Assembly: GCA_963281255.1 (NCBI GenBank)
Contig: OY725490.1
Span: 248,001 to 312,000, forward strand
DNA: 64,000 nt
Direction of reading: 5' to 3'
Source: Aphrocallistes beatrix
Taxonomy: Eukaryota; Porifera; Hexactinellida; Sceptrulophora; Aphrocallistidae
Under the pieces are notes generated by a model that was not told where the DNA came from, made no database searches, and saw only the letters and a list, made by a program, of their open reading frames with translations. Position 1 is the stretch's first letter. Every line of letters starts with the position of its first letter. The position numbers and the translations under genes were made by a program. Below, one piece after another: positions 21,123 through 32,762 of this stretch.

Positions 21123-22480
21123 ATGTTAGCTCTCAACTGTTTCTATACATATAAGGATGCGCCACGCAGCAAAGGGGCAATGGGGAGGCGGAATGGACCA
21201 ACAAGGAAGTATCCGGCAAGCCAGTTCCCTAAGAAGGGTCGGTGCTTTATTTGCGACTCGGACAGGCACTTTATGGCCCAATGCCCGGAACGGCACTGTG
21301 CGAAATGTGACAAAAGAGGACACGAGGTCCGCTATTGCCCACATACACGAAGTCGAAGAGGGGTATTTCAGGCCACGACGCAGCATAGTGTTGTACATGA
21401 GACGGCGGTTGTGGTACCAGTTAAATGGAACGGCAAACCCATCAATGTAATGATGGACACGGGGGTGGATCCTTCGGTGGTGGACAGAGGCACCGTAAAA
21501 AGATGAATATACCTTACAGCACAAAGTACAGTCAAGTGTATGGGCTAGGGCGGACAGCGCTTGCGGTCTTCGGTACGGCCCGCGTGGCGATAGATGTGGG
21601 GGATGGTCGACCACTAGAACACGAAATCGAAGTACTCGATACTAACAATAGGGTGGTTTAGATTGGGGCGAAGGTTCCTCGCGCGCTTCAAGAATACTAC
21701 TTTCGATTGGGAAAACATGAGAGTTAGGCTAGGTGGTTGTTGGAAAACCTCTTTAGCTGCGGCACGCTGGAATACGCGGCGACTAGAGCAGAAATTATGC
21801 AGACTGAGATGGGAAAGGAGGGAGATAGCTTGGAGGCCAGGTTCGATATAAACCCGAAACTATCACCGCGAGAAGAGACAGCCATACGCAAGGTGCTGTC
21901 GAGATGGAAAGACGTTTTCGCGGAGAACCCGAAGAGCCCGCTCGAAATTGGAACCGCGGAACACGTTATCACTCTTCTGGATGAGCGGCCGATCAGAAGC
22001 CGGACGTTGCGTGTTTCTCCGGAAATTGAGGCGGAGGTATCCAAGCAGATAGATGAAATACTCGAGAATGGGATCATACGTCCCTCTTCTTCCTCTTGGG
22101 CGAGTCGAGTGATCTTAATGAAGAAAAAGGACGGGACCCATCGATTTGCCGTAGATTATCCGATCTCAACGATGTGACGAAGCGAGATGCCTATCCAATG
22201 CCGGATCCCCGAGATGTTTTCGATCGTATGGGAGGGGCAACTGTATTCTCTACACTGGAGAGAACTGGGACATCTGCATACAGGAGCGTATCTGTTTGTT
22301 TCAACGCGGCCAGTTTGAATTCAACCGCATGCCTTTTGGATTGTCAAACTCACAGGCTACCTATCAGCGAGCGGTAGACCAGGCTCTACGAGGGTGTCCG
22401 AATGTACAGGCATTTGTTGATGACACATGTGTCCACTCGCCCAGTTTCGATACGCACCTGGAGCATTTGGATGAGGCTCA
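21123..22480 (+). mobile_element. decayed Ty3/gypsy retrotransposon remnant
   Basis: Order of remnants: two CCHC zinc knuckles of Gag (near 21240-21330), an aspartic protease segment with DTG (near 21460), then reverse-transcriptase motifs including PFGLSNSQATYQRA and an FVDD active-site box (near 22420). The frame changes near 21490, 21660, 21740 and 22170 and sequence is missing in the RT; RNase H and integrase are absent and no LTRs were found. Markedly GC-richer than its surroundings. Non-functional. Confidence 0.8.
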
Positions 22481-22688
22481 GTTAGCTATTCTAAAAATTG
22501 AGGATGAAGAATGTGAGGATTGGGCTTTTGAGTGTACTGATTGCTGTATTGACGGAAAAGATATGCTACGTTGTATTTTAATGACTTCAAGTAACTGTTT
22601 ACTCAACAACAAGGCCAAGAATATTACTTCTACCACCTCTTGTCCCAAAGATACTCAAAGGAAGATACTTAAACTTACCTCTAATTAA

Positions 22689-23400
22689 TATATGTATATA
22701 TATACACCTATATATTTATGTAGTATTCCTTGTCCGTCAACTAAATTATGCCAGCAGTCAGTAATATCATTATTGTGAGGTAGAGGATGTATAATTACAC
22801 GATATTAAATATATCAAAATGATATTGTGTTAAATTTCATTATATTAAAAACTCGACTTTATCTTATTCCTGGTCTAAAGTAGTGAAATGGCCTGTATGT
22901 AGTAGGCTATGTTCAAAGCTACAGCTTATGTTTAATATCTTAAATGTATTATAGTGTATAGCAATTACAAAAATTATGTGCATATTTTCACACCTATATA
23001 TACATATTTTCACACCATTTGATGAATTTTGAAAATAATGCTAAAGACTAGCTTCCAACGGTTAATATGAGGTTTTCAGGGGTGTTGATTTCGAATATCA
23101 TATTTTCAGATCTATATGATAAATAGATACATAAAGTAAACAAATCTCAAAAATGTGCTAGAAACTAGCTTTCAACGGTTGACATGGGGTTTTCAGGGGT
23201 GCAGATTTAGAATATCATATTTTCGAGTAAGTTTGGTAATTAATTTGTTTACTTTTGTTAACGATAGATACATAAAGTAAACAAATTTTTTAAAATTGAC
23301 TAGATATTTTCGGATCGATATGAGAATTTTTTTGTTAACCTTTGTATAAAATATTCAAATGAAGTAAAAAGATCCCAGAATAGGTTATATTGAGTATCTC
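22689..23400. other. repeat-rich spacer
   Basis: AT-rich. 22940-23400 holds two diverged units of the ttttcacacc/cttccaacggtt repeat also seen at 8880-9110. No gene. Confidence 0.6.
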
Positions 23401-23472
23401 TAGGCGCACGCAGGGCGACTCTGCGGACACGCAGTGTCCGCAAGCCACGCAGCGCAAGCAAGCGTAGCGCGC
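23400..23472 (+). repeat. GGACAC...GTGTCC repeat tail
   Basis: GCGGACACGCAGTGTCCGC hairpin followed by GCGCAAGCAAGCGTAGCGCG. Confidence 0.65.
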
Positions 23473-23520
23473 TTGTCTAATTTATAAAGCCATTAGCAAC
23501 AGTAATTTAGCTCCATTTTT

Positions 23521-23575
23521 TGTGGGTGATCGGAGTTTCTGATTTGGCTGGTTGTCTGAGGTAGTTCCATTCAAA
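23521..23575 (-). pseudogene. GT10 gene scrap
   Basis: About 55 bp matching the GT10 region around 12958-13012 (GTGGTCGGAGTCTCTGATTT type). It ends directly at the NHL pseudogene. Confidence 0.6.
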
Positions 23576-23577
23576 GG

Positions 23578-24469
23578 ATGACCAATATCTTAAACTCAGT
23601 GGAAGAACATCCAGGATACCTTTTTGATCACATAATAAGGTTAGGACCTGAAAACTCTTATGATTATCAACCTGCTAAAGTTTGTAGTTTGGCTATCGAT
23701 CGATTTACAAACCAAATCTGGGTAATTGTTGTTGGCGATCTTGACGTATGTGGTGGAGTATTGATCTATTCTGAATCATGAGAGTTTTTAAGACCATTCT
23801 ACCACGATGATAATGTGTTAACTTCAACTTCAAGTATGGCGATGCACAAGGACAATGTGTATATTATCACATGACAAACCTATTTTCAACATTTCAAAAT
23901 AGCAGATTCTATTAGTCTCATTTTGTAGCAAGGATGATAAAAGCTTTGGTGCTAGAGAGTACTTGGGATCCAGATAATTTGACATTTCTAAAGAGGGAGA
24001 TCTGTTCGTGACTGATTGCTGCAATAATCGTGTACAAATCCTGGATGGCAATCTTAAATACAAGAGACACATTTCATATCACTCCATGGTAAAGCCATGT
24101 GATGTCAAACTGACACCAGATGAAGTTTATGTGTTAGGAGATAGTCAAGAACAATCCACTCACTGCTTTCAAATTTTCACTTTCATGGGTGAGAAAATAC
24201 GATCTACTATCTTAAATGGGATTCCTGATGGTGTGCGATGTCATGGATTTTGTATAAACACTGATAGAAACGTTATTGTAATTGATGACGCGACTTCCCA
24301 AATCAAGTTCTTCACGAAAGAAGGAAATCTCTTCGAAACGATAAATACATTGAGCGGGACATCGAGTGAGTGTGAACATCCATTTGGAGTAGCTTGGATA
24401 GGCAAACGGAAATTAGTCGTTATATCTGGGGATTTTTGGCATAGTCTAGAAATCTATTATTGCATTTAA
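23578..24469 (+). pseudogene. NHL-d-like pseudogene
   Basis: Starts MTNILNSVEEHPGYLFDHI. Stop TGA at 23779-23781, further stops and frameshifts to about 24000, then 24008-24469 is open again with NNRVQILDGN and a C-terminus like NHL-d (KLVVISGDFW). Its normal promoter has been replaced by the GT10 scrap and a repeat tail. Confidence 0.8.
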
Positions 24470-25080
24470 TATTTTTGCATTATCAAATAGCTTTAGATTT
24501 ATCAAACAGTTTATGACTCAATCTCTGTAGAATTATAATGTTTTTAAGTCGTTAGCTCACATTGCAGCAGTTGGTATGGTATCGTTTTATAGCTTTTCTA
24601 AACTCGATCATATTAGAATCTAAATACTTGATATAAGAAAAGTTTGCTGCAAAAATACAGTATTTTCTACAGCCTGAATGCACAATTTTGTGCTCTTTTT
24701 GTACATTTGTTGTTGAATTTGTTCTAGGATTTCGATCAAGTGATTATTTAACACGTTAGATGACATTATTTATGCTGTACCTTTCCTTAAACGGTTTACT
24801 TGTCCATTTCAATAAGTAGCTTAGTATGAATACTTTAGTCTAGGCAGTGTATACTTTATTAGATATGAAAAGGAAATTTGAAAGTGGTGCTAGCAAAAGG
24901 CGAAGAAAACAACAAGATGAAGCATCAGCGAATTATCGTCTAATATTTATCACTTCTTCTCATGTTTTCATGTATTGAAATTGTAGTCTAAATTCTAGAA
25001 GTGGCTCGAGCATCTCTGATTCTCTCAGAGGTCCTGAGTAAGACAGTCGTATTTAGAGATTTTATCTCCCTTATAACTAA
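24470..25080. other. spacer after NHL pseudogene
   Basis: Only the short hAT-transposase-like frame at 24865-24978 stands out. Confidence 0.5.
24865..24978 (+). pseudogene. possible hAT/ZMYM-type transposase N-terminus
   Basis: 37 codons starting MKRKFESGASKRRRKQQDEA. A KRKFxSGAxKRK start is typical of DUF4371-type hAT transposases and their domesticated relatives. Nothing recognisable follows. Family call from memory. Confidence 0.4.
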
Positions 25081-25152
25081 TTAATCTGATTCCAGGCGCC
25101 TCCGAACACTTTATGTCCGCTAGCCGCAGCATAAGCAAGAGAAGCGCGCTTG
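25080..25152 (+). repeat. GGACACAAAGTGTCC repeat tail, diverged
   Basis: GAACACTTTATGTCCGCTAGCCG-type tail with AAGAGAAGCGCGCTTG. Confidence 0.55.
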
Positions 25153-25810
25153 TATGTATATCTATCATATAATATCTTCAAATTCAAAAAAAATGATCCA
25201 TTTCATTCTTTTAACAGATTACTTCGAAAATCTTGCTAAAATCTAAAGGCTATTTGTTGGTGAAAATTTACTACTTTGTGCAAATCATTACATCATCATT
25301 TTGTCAAATATTTAAGATTTTCGTCCTCTGTAGTTAGTTGCAATGATCTGTACAAGTCGTATAAAGTCTAAATGATTTGATCTACATGGGAGGTACTTGT
25401 GCAACAGGAATTGAAACTGATTCGTCCCAATGTATAATTAATTGCATGAGTGATGCTTAGTCTTGTGACACAGTTTCTATTTACACCCTTGCACTCTCCT
25501 AATTAAACTCAGTTCAGTATTACTGCAGCAGTTCTCTGTACTAATAGTATTACTGAAACAGTTTTGTATTATTCAAAATTTGCATAATCTAATCATGAAT
25601 ACCTTACCTTCACTACCATCTACCCTCATCTAATGACCTGCGATCTTAGAATTAATTTTCAAAGATATAATATATTCTCTGTTACGAATGAGTCTTATTC
25701 TTAGGTTTGTAGCATTTCACATAGGTCAGTTGATTAGTGGAAGTTTATATCTATTTTTAGATTGTCTGCTAGTGATTACATTTGCATCACTGTAATCAAT
25801 ACCATTGCTC
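25153..25810. other. spacer, nothing recognised
   Basis: AT-rich, no gene or repeat identified. Confidence 0.5.
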
Positions 25811-25813
25811 ATC

Positions 25814-25821
25814 TATAAATA
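25814..25821 (+). promoter_or_regulatory. TATA box of diverged NHL gene
   Basis: TATAAATA 75 bp before the ATG. An ATTTGCAT octamer lies ~30 bp upstream; the usual TTCTCAAATTACAA box is not recognisable. Confidence 0.5.
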
Positions 25822-25888
25822 TGCGTGATCCCTTTTCACTATTATCTTATACAACAATTCTGCTTCGTTCTTTTATCTTATATTTGGA

Positions 25889-26821
25889 ATGGCTGTCATC
25901 CGATTTCCTAAAGTGCCACCCTTCAATGATTTAACAGAACCACAAATAAATATCTGCGACCACATGACAGCTGTAAAAAACGGAAAACTATTTAGGATTA
26001 AAGATCTAAATGAAACAAATACCTGCAAAGGTGTTTTCTTCGATTCCATTTCTAAACAAATTTTTCTAATAGAATCGAGAATTACGTCCTCACTTATTTC
26101 AATCTTCTCAGAGAGTGGTGAATTGCTCGACAGGATAAAAACTGCGTTCGTGACAGATCCATTTGGCATAGCAGTCGATGGAGACAATATATACTTCACT
26201 GACATAGCAATGCACTGCGTATTTCATTTCAAGATGTTGCCTTACTTCCATCACGTCGCTACAATAGGCAGGAAAGGCACTGGTTATGAAGAATTCAATT
26301 ATCCTCTTCGACTCGCGGTGTCTATACATGGAGATCACGGAGTGTTTGTGGCTGATTGCATGAATGATCGAATCAAAATAATCGATCCACTTACGCCACT
26401 TAAATTCCTAAAATTCCAAAACCACATCTCACACTGCTCCATGGTAGCACCTTGTGATGTCAAGCTGACACCTGTTTCTGTATATGTTTTAAGCCTGGAA
26501 GACTCTCTCTGTGTACACGTATTCTCTTATACAAGAGAGAAGATTCGATCTTTGATCACAGGTGGATGTATTGGAAAACAGGTCGTGTACCCATTCTGCT
26601 TTTGTATCGACGCTGAAGAGAATTTAATTATTTGCGATAGTAGTACACATCAAGTAAAAGTCTTTTCTAAAGAAGGCACGCTTCTGCTCAAGATAGGAAA
26701 GAGAGGTGATGGAGTCGGAGAGTTGAGATACCCGACAGGAATTACTCTAATTAACAATCGCGAAATAGCTGTTGCATCTTGGAATGTGAATTATTACTTG
26801 CAATTATTTTGCTATTCATGA
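25889..26821 (+). CDS. diverged NHL-repeat protein, intact
   Basis: 310 residues, single exon. An N-terminal ~35 residues (MAVIRFPKVPPFNDLTEPQI) are unlike other members. NHL blades follow: SESGELL near 72, DPFGIAVDGDNIYFTDI near 90, GVFVADCMNDRIKIID near 150, CFCIDAEENLIICDS near 238, and a final blade YPTGITLINNREIAVASWN. The C-terminus (SWNVNYYLQLF) pairs it with 33874-35142 (SWNVNYRLQIF), so these two look like the older branch. No stop or frameshift; codon use looks coding throughout. Function unknown. Confidence 0.82.
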   Translation: MAVIRFPKVPPFNDLTEPQINICDHMTAVKNGKLFRIKDLNETNTCKGVFFDSISKQIFLIESRITSSLISIFSESGELLDRIKTAFVTDPFGIAVDGDNIYFTDIAMHCVFHFKMLPYFHHVATIGRKGTGYEEFNYPLRLAVSIHGDHGVFVADCMNDRIKIIDPLTPLKFLKFQNHISHCSMVAPCDVKLTPVSVYVLSLEDSLCVHVFSYTREKIRSLITGGCIGKQVVYPFCFCIDAEENLIICDSSTHQVKVFSKEGTLLLKIGKRGDGVGELRYPTGITLINNREIAVASWNVNYYLQLFCYS

Positions 26822-27490
26822 AACACATAGACTGTATAGTATGTTGATTAATTTTTATAACTACATAAACGCCAAATTTTAGTGAATGAAACAAAACTTG
26901 GAAGGGGCCAAGAGCGAGCAATGGTAAAGGGGAGTCTGGGTGGCTTACCTCCCAGAATTTCGGAGTATAGCAGAGTAAAAATGTAATTGGGAAATACATC
27001 AAGAATTAATTAATTTAGGGGTTTAGTTGTAACTTATAGTTTGTGCGAAGACCCGCCATTCTACAGGTTTCTTCACTGTTCAAGTGTCCGGCATCACACC
27101 CCCCAATATGCTCCAAATCTGGGAAGGACTACCTCCCTCACAGGTACCTACACTTGCTGCTCATATAATTATTTTAATAGCCGACAGATTGTTAAAATAA
27201 TCTAAATCTAAGTTTTACTGAAAAGAGTGCCTATCTTACTAACGGTGAGAGATAGGATAAACCCCATGAGTGATAAAATGTTGAGTATTGATGTTTCTAC
27301 ATTATCATCATGTTAACATCACAATATTAATGATGTTTAGGATTTGTTCACCTGTTCAACGCGGCCAGCGGCCACCGATTTGTAGTCCCTTACTGACCCT
27401 AAACTCTGTATAATGGCCATCACCTGTCTATAACAACCAGTAATTGTCTATAACGACCATCACCTATTTCGCCTTTTTATGTGTTTATGA
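26822..27490. other. spacer, nothing recognised
   Basis: A weak direct repeat of CACCTGT/CTATAAC motifs around 27420-27470 only. Confidence 0.5.
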
Positions 27491-27493
27491 CAG

Positions 27494-27932
27494 GCATACT
27501 TACCAACCCTCCAGGAATCCCTGGATTATCTAGGGAAATGACTTATGATCCAGGGATCCAGGGATTTTGAGCTTTCAACTAACCTAGAATACTTTCCATT
27601 AATGGAATATAGTTTATGGATATTTTTGAGATTTTATGTTAATCATTATTCAGCAAGTCTTCAAGGATCCTGGAAAATTTCCTTGACTCACGAATTTCGA
27701 ACGCGTAGGATAACATTGTATACGCTGTACCTTTCGTTAAATAGTTTACTTGTCCTTTTAAACTCCATGAAATTCCTTAAAAATCCAAGGATTTCCCAGG
27801 ATGGCGAATTTCGAAATTTAACCTGCCTATTGATTAATGCTAATTAAGTCATTAAAATTAATAATTAGATAACATCCAGGGATTTACTATTGAAATCCAG
27901 GGAAATTTTCAAGAGGGGTTGGTAGGTATGGA
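27494..27932. mobile_element. inverted-end element with CCAGGGA repeats
   Basis: Starts CATACTTACCAACCC and ends with the inverse (GGGTTGGTAGGTATG). Internal CCAGGGATT and AATCCAGGG motifs repeat in both orientations. The 100-codon frame inside is not credited. The termini resemble the GTCCCGC repeat ends. Confidence 0.6.
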
Positions 27933-28369
27933 CAGGACCTGTTACAAACGATAAAAAAGTTTCATGTAATTACTTCAAGTAATAGATTTCTAAAAACTTG
28001 AAATGTATTTCACTATGTTGATACTTTTTGAAGATTAAGACAATCATCTGTATAGAACGATCACCTGTATATAATAGCCAATTTTGTATATCTAAGTCCT
28101 ATTTAAATTTCAAATTTCTGATCTACATGCCAATTTTCGTATCTCTACAACCTCATATTCTTCAAATCAATTCGGACAAACAAACAAACAAAAATATTCA
28201 TAGTGTTTGAATATATAAGATATTTCATAACTGAATGCACGTAGACAAGTCATAATTACTTTTGAAACTTGGCATAGAAGTTATCCTAGAAAGATATTCT
28301 AGTATGCTTAATTTGTATACATCTATTGTAGCTTCCTAGCACATATTACTCTTATCAATATTGATGCAA

Positions 28370-28383
28370 TTCTCAAATTACAG
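28370..28383 (+). promoter_or_regulatory. NHL-family promoter box without TATA
   Basis: TTCTCAAATTACAG, 108 bp before the ATG at 28491. Where sisters have TATAAATAGG this gene has TTTGAATAGG. Confidence 0.5.
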
Positions 28384-28490
28384 TTAACATTGATTCTCTC
28401 ATTTGAATAGGTAAATTGAGTAATTTGTTCTGTATTCATAGCAAATTAGTTTTTCTTTCATGAGCAAATATTCTCATTTTTTATTAAAAG

Positions 28491-29633
28491 ATGGCAAGCA
28501 CCATAGCCTCCGTTGAAAATCCTGAATACCCTTTCGACCACTTAATATGCATCAAACTTATGGACTCAAATAATGTTGACCGTATACAGCTTCCTTGGTC
28601 TAAATTGGAGCCTCATTGTCTAGCAATTGATCCATTTACTCGCCAGATTTGTGTACTCATGGTCAATGACAGTCTCAAATACGGAGAGATGATAGTCTAC
28701 TCTCAGTCTGGAGATTTTCTAAGAGTGTTCTTTCTCGAAAAAGTGAAGTCTACTACTCATGGTATGGCAGTACATAGAAACAATGTTTATGTGGTTTCAG
28801 GGCTATCCTGCTTTCTTCAATTCAAATTAGCAGATTCTATTACTCTCATTGGTAGCAAGAATGATATAGGCTCTGGTATTGGAGAGTTCATGGGACCTAG
28901 ACAACTTGATATTTCTAATGAGGGAGATCTGTTCGTTGCAGACTTCGGTAATAATCGTGTGCAAATCCTGGATGGTAACCTTCAATACAAGAGACACATT
29001 TTCCACTATTCCATGCTAAATCCATGTTATCTCAAATTGGTAGCGGATGAAGTTTATGTGTCAGGAGATAGTCCAGAGCAATCCACTAATTGCATCCACA
29101 TTTTTACTCACATGGGCGAGAAATTGCGTTCTGTCATCTTAAATGTGATCCCCAATAGTGTGCGATGTCGTGGCTTTTGTATAGATACTTACGGAAACGT
29201 TATTATTACTGATAATGCAACTCACCAAATCAAGTTCTTCACAAAAGAAGGAAATCTTTTCAAAACAATGGACACATTTTCCATGGAAGCGAGGTTTATG
29301 GATGAGATAATTGGAGTAGCTTGGATGGCCAATCAGAAATTAGTTGTTTTACGTACAGAATCTACAAATATTAGAAATGTATTCATGGTTTTAGTGTATT
29401 TAACTTTTAAAATTCTTCACATTTATAAGACATTTGTGAATCAATGTGAATATAACATAGTATTCATCTATAAGCTACTAGATGAGTTTTCTAGTGGTTT
29501 AATTCGTGAAAAAGTAGAAACTCAACATAGGGCCTACAAGTTTTTAATTAAGGATACACATGAAACAAGAACATACTCTCCTTTGCTCGTATCTTCATTG
29601 TTTTCTTCTAGCACCATCTGTAATGAATGCTGA
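28491..29633 (+). CDS. NHL protein with stop-loss C-terminal extension
   Basis: 380 residues. Residues 1-~290 are a normal family propeller (GDLFVADFGNNRVQILD; SVRCRGFCIDTYGN). At about 29368 a 1-nt shift relative to sisters moves the usual TAG out of frame. The reading then continues about 85 codons through what is 3' flank in other copies (the same flank recurs near 58270-58500). The extension is Tyr/Leu/Ser-rich with no motif I know. Its TATA box is also degraded. It is either a young gene-tail gain or an early pseudogene; the propeller body itself has no stop. Confidence 0.7.
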   Translation: MASTIASVENPEYPFDHLICIKLMDSNNVDRIQLPWSKLEPHCLAIDPFTRQICVLMVNDSLKYGEMIVYSQSGDFLRVFFLEKVKSTTHGMAVHRNNVYVVSGLSCFLQFKLADSITLIGSKNDIGSGIGEFMGPRQLDISNEGDLFVADFGNNRVQILDGNLQYKRHIFHYSMLNPCYLKLVADEVYVSGDSPEQSTNCIHIFTHMGEKLRSVILNVIPNSVRCRGFCIDTYGNVIITDNATHQIKFFTKEGNLFKTMDTFSMEARFMDEIIGVAWMANQKLVVLRTESTNIRNVFMVLVYLTFKILHIYKTFVNQCEYNIVFIYKLLDEFSSGLIREKVETQHRAYKFLIKDTHETRTYSPLLVSSLFSSSTICNEC

Positions 29634-29850
29634 GTTTTATCGAGATAATTATGAGTCATGATATCCCAGACTGATTATATAATAAATAATTTTGTTAGAA
29701 CAGTTTATAGAATTAAGTGTGTCGACTTATGATCTAATAGCAATTAATGTAGCTATTCCTAAACACGAAGATGACCTAGAAGCTACTCGATAATATGCCT
29801 AGTTAATACTAGTTTTCTAGTACAAATTTATCCAATATATCTTGGTTCAT

Positions 29851-29886
29851 TTCTCAAATTATAATTGACACAGATGCTATAAATAG
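29851..29886 (+). promoter_or_regulatory. NHL core promoter
   Basis: TTCTCAAATTATAA at 29851-29864, TATAAATAG at 29878-29886, 85 bp before ATG 29963. Confidence 0.6.
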
Positions 29887-29962
29887 GACTACGAAGTATA
29901 TTCTTCTCATATTCATAGCAATTTTGTTTTTATTTAAATCCTCGCATTGTTTAAGTGAAAAC

Positions 29963-30840
29963 ATGGCTAGTATTGTAGATTCCGTAGAAGGACATCCTGA
30001 ATACGCTTTCGACCACAAAATATGTATCCAACTTCCTGACTTAATGACAGTCTGTAGTGAAGTGCCTCGATGTGTGGCTATAGACTCATTCACTGACCAC
30101 ATCTATGCACTTTTTGTCAATAACAAATATGGGTCTTGGGATGTGCGGATCTACTCTCAGTCTGGAGACTTTCTAAGATCATTCTCTTACTCATACTGGA
30201 GGAGTGTGTCTATTAACGGTATGGCAATATACAAGAACAATGTCTATCTAGTTTTGGCGCAAGGTTGCCTTCATCATTTCATAGTAACAGACTCTATTAG
30301 GCATTGGTGTGAAGAAAGATTCAGACTCTAATATTGGAAAATTTATGAGATCTATACAACTCGATGTTTCTAATGAGGGAGATCTGTACGTCGCTGATTT
30401 CGGAAATAATTGCATACAAATCCTGGATGGTCACCTTCGATACAAGAGACACATTTCTCACCCTCCATGTTAAACCCATGTGATGTCAAACTAACACCAG
30501 ATGAGGTTTATGTGTTTGGAGAAAGTCCAGAGAAATTCACTAATTGCTTTTACATTTTCACTCATATTTGCGAGAAATTATGTTCTGTCGTCTTAAATGA
30601 AATCTCGAGTATTATGCGATGGCGTGGACTTTGTATAGATGCTCATGGAAACGTTATTGTAATTGGCAATGCAAATTCACAAATCAAGTCACAAAAGAAG
30701 GAAATCTCTTCCAAACAATGGATAGAAATAGTAGTATACCATATATCTCTAACAGCCTAATTGGAGTAGCCTGGATGTCCAATCAGAAATTAGTTGTTGT
30801 ATCTAGATGTTTCTGCAATGAGCTAGAAATATTTTATTAG
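29963..30840 (+). pseudogene. NHL pseudogene, three frameshifts
   Basis: MASIVDSVEGHPEYAFDH start is intact and the first ~115 codons read normally. Frameshift near 30300 (stop at 30329-30331), a 2-bp loss near 30463, and a 4-bp loss near 30687. The last blade (LIGVAWMSNQKLVVVS) is preserved. Confidence 0.85.
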
Positions 30841-31780
30841 CTTTATATGTAATTGAACTTTCTAAATATTTCATATTGTTTATTCTAAATATGATCCATG
30901 CTTAGTAGAATTATGGAGCATTTAATTAATTAATTAACTCGTTAGATTACTTTGCAATAGTTGGTTAGAGTAGTCGTTGTGAACTCTCATCGACTCTTTC
31001 ACCTTGAAAGTAGAATACATTGTAAGTACTACGAACGACACTTCTGTGCTAGTTTTTCCATTAATTGAGACAAATGACCGATTCCTCTGAAATTTCTCTC
31101 TTTCTGAACTGAGATTTTAAAACCATTTCTAAATTTTGTATGCACTGAATCAAATACTTCAAATTCATTATTTCCCAATGCAAACTCTGTTTATATAAAA
31201 CGAACACGCTACTCTATTAAATGATGAGAAGGAATTCACTTACTAATTCTATGAGAAAGTAATAGATGTGCTTCTTCCTCTTAAGTTCATGTCCTAAAGA
31301 TTAAAGACATTTGACAGGGCTTTTGAGAGCACGAGCGGGCTTCGGTTATAATTTGGTTGCGAACTCCTCTCTCTAAAGAAAAGTAAGGCACACTGAACTG
31401 CAGTTCACATGGATACTAAAATATCTACATATCTTGGACTGAAGAATATAATTTGACTAGTAAGTTATCTGATTTTAAAATCACTCCATATTCAAGCTGC
31501 TCTCTCTTAGTTCCTAAATTAAAAAGATACTACTTTTGGCATCGATGGTCTATAACGTCTGTATTTCTGTCATTTCATGGGGATTTTTAAAATATATTAA
31601 ACCGTCAGAGCGAAGGCCTAATTTGATAAAAGAAATCTGTACATCACAAATTTACTGAAAAACACTGTAAAAGTACTCATTCAATGGAGTACCTCCGACA
31701 TTTACAATTAAAACAGTGCACTACACTGATCTACGTCATGATTATGGTCGTGTGACAATGAGTTGAGGTTACTCCATACC
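30841..31780. other. spacer, nothing recognised
   Basis: First ~120 bp resemble NHL 3' flanks. The rest is AT-rich without a supported feature. Confidence 0.5.
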
Positions 31781-31787
31781 TCCGTAG

Positions 31788-32071
31788 TTGTGAAGCAGTA
31801 CATGGGAGATAAGCGAGCCTTCGGACGTCTGGAGAAGGACAACACCCTCCTGGAGATTGCCAGACGTGGTTGGTCCGATCCGCACCTTAGAGACGAGTTG
31901 TTCATTCAGCTATGCAGACAGACCACCTCGAACGACAAGGCCGAGTCCCTGAAGAGGGGCTGGGAGGTGTTCACGGTGTGCCTCGCATTCTTCCCGCCCT
32001 CCAAGCTCTTCGCCAACTACCTGGAAGGCTACCTGTGGCAGAAGGTGGAGCCTGAGGTGGACAGGCTGGGG
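31788..32071 (+). pseudogene. ARHGAP39-like MyTH4 exon
   Basis: Acceptor ctccgtag, donor gtatgt. 94 whole codons in phase: KQYMGDKRAFGRLEKDN..., then GWSDPHLRDELFIQLCRQTT, SLKRGWEVFTVCLAFFPP and YLEGYLWQKVEP. This is the MyTH4 domain as found in the Rho GTPase-activating protein ARHGAP39 (Vilse). In a normal gene it is followed by RhoGAP exons; here the next recognisable coding piece is the last exon at 32763, so the catalytic region with its arginine finger is missing. Reading frame undamaged. No upstream WW-domain exons in the window. Confidence 0.75.
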
Positions 32072-32762
32072 GTATGTCGTTTGTGTCGTAGTGGCACGCA
32101 TTGACTCTATCGGAGTATCTCGTTACTGTAGCAATGCTTAGGTCAGATTATAGAGCAGCCCACTATGCATGTTGATTAGCTGAATAATGCCAGCTATTTT
32201 AAGTTTGAATATTTTGAATAAATTATGCATATTTATGTAATTTTGTAATCATTTGGTTTTTATGATTTGTGAAATCCTTCCTAACACTAACAAACTCGTT
32301 CATTCACTGATGCTCTGGCGTTTATAACTTATTCCTTTGAAATTTATCAAATATTTTAATTATATACATTTCAGAGAGATTCTATTTTATCTTCAGTTAT
32401 AGGTGTGACCGGACCGCCAATCAAAATCCCTGATTCCTGTCCCAATTCATATCATGGGGTATTTCCAGAGATATGCCATTCTAAGCACCCTCTATGCTAA
32501 GTTTTCATTTGGTTTGTCACAAAAATTGGTCATGGGGACAATTTTCTTCAGGAAAATGGCGTTGGAATGCATTGTTGGCATTGGTGCTATATTTTGAAAC
32601 CCTTCTTTATGACTCATAATTCTGTCATCTTGCTCCTTCATCATTTTCTACAATTTTGGTTGAAAATGAATTTTATTCCCATACCAATTTTCCAGTGACA
32701 GGTCCATTAAGTCCGTAGTGAATGCCGTCGCTGTGATCCGACTTAACTGTGATCCCGTTTAG
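32072..32762. other. gap where RhoGAP exons would be expected
   Basis: 690 bp between the MyTH4 exon and the final RhoGAP exon, AT-rich, with no coding signature in any frame. Confidence 0.6.

Noticed and set aside
29924..30331. Start at the earlier ATG near 29924
   Set aside because: It adds residues MFLFKSSHCLSEN absent from every sister; the ATG at 29963 matches the family.
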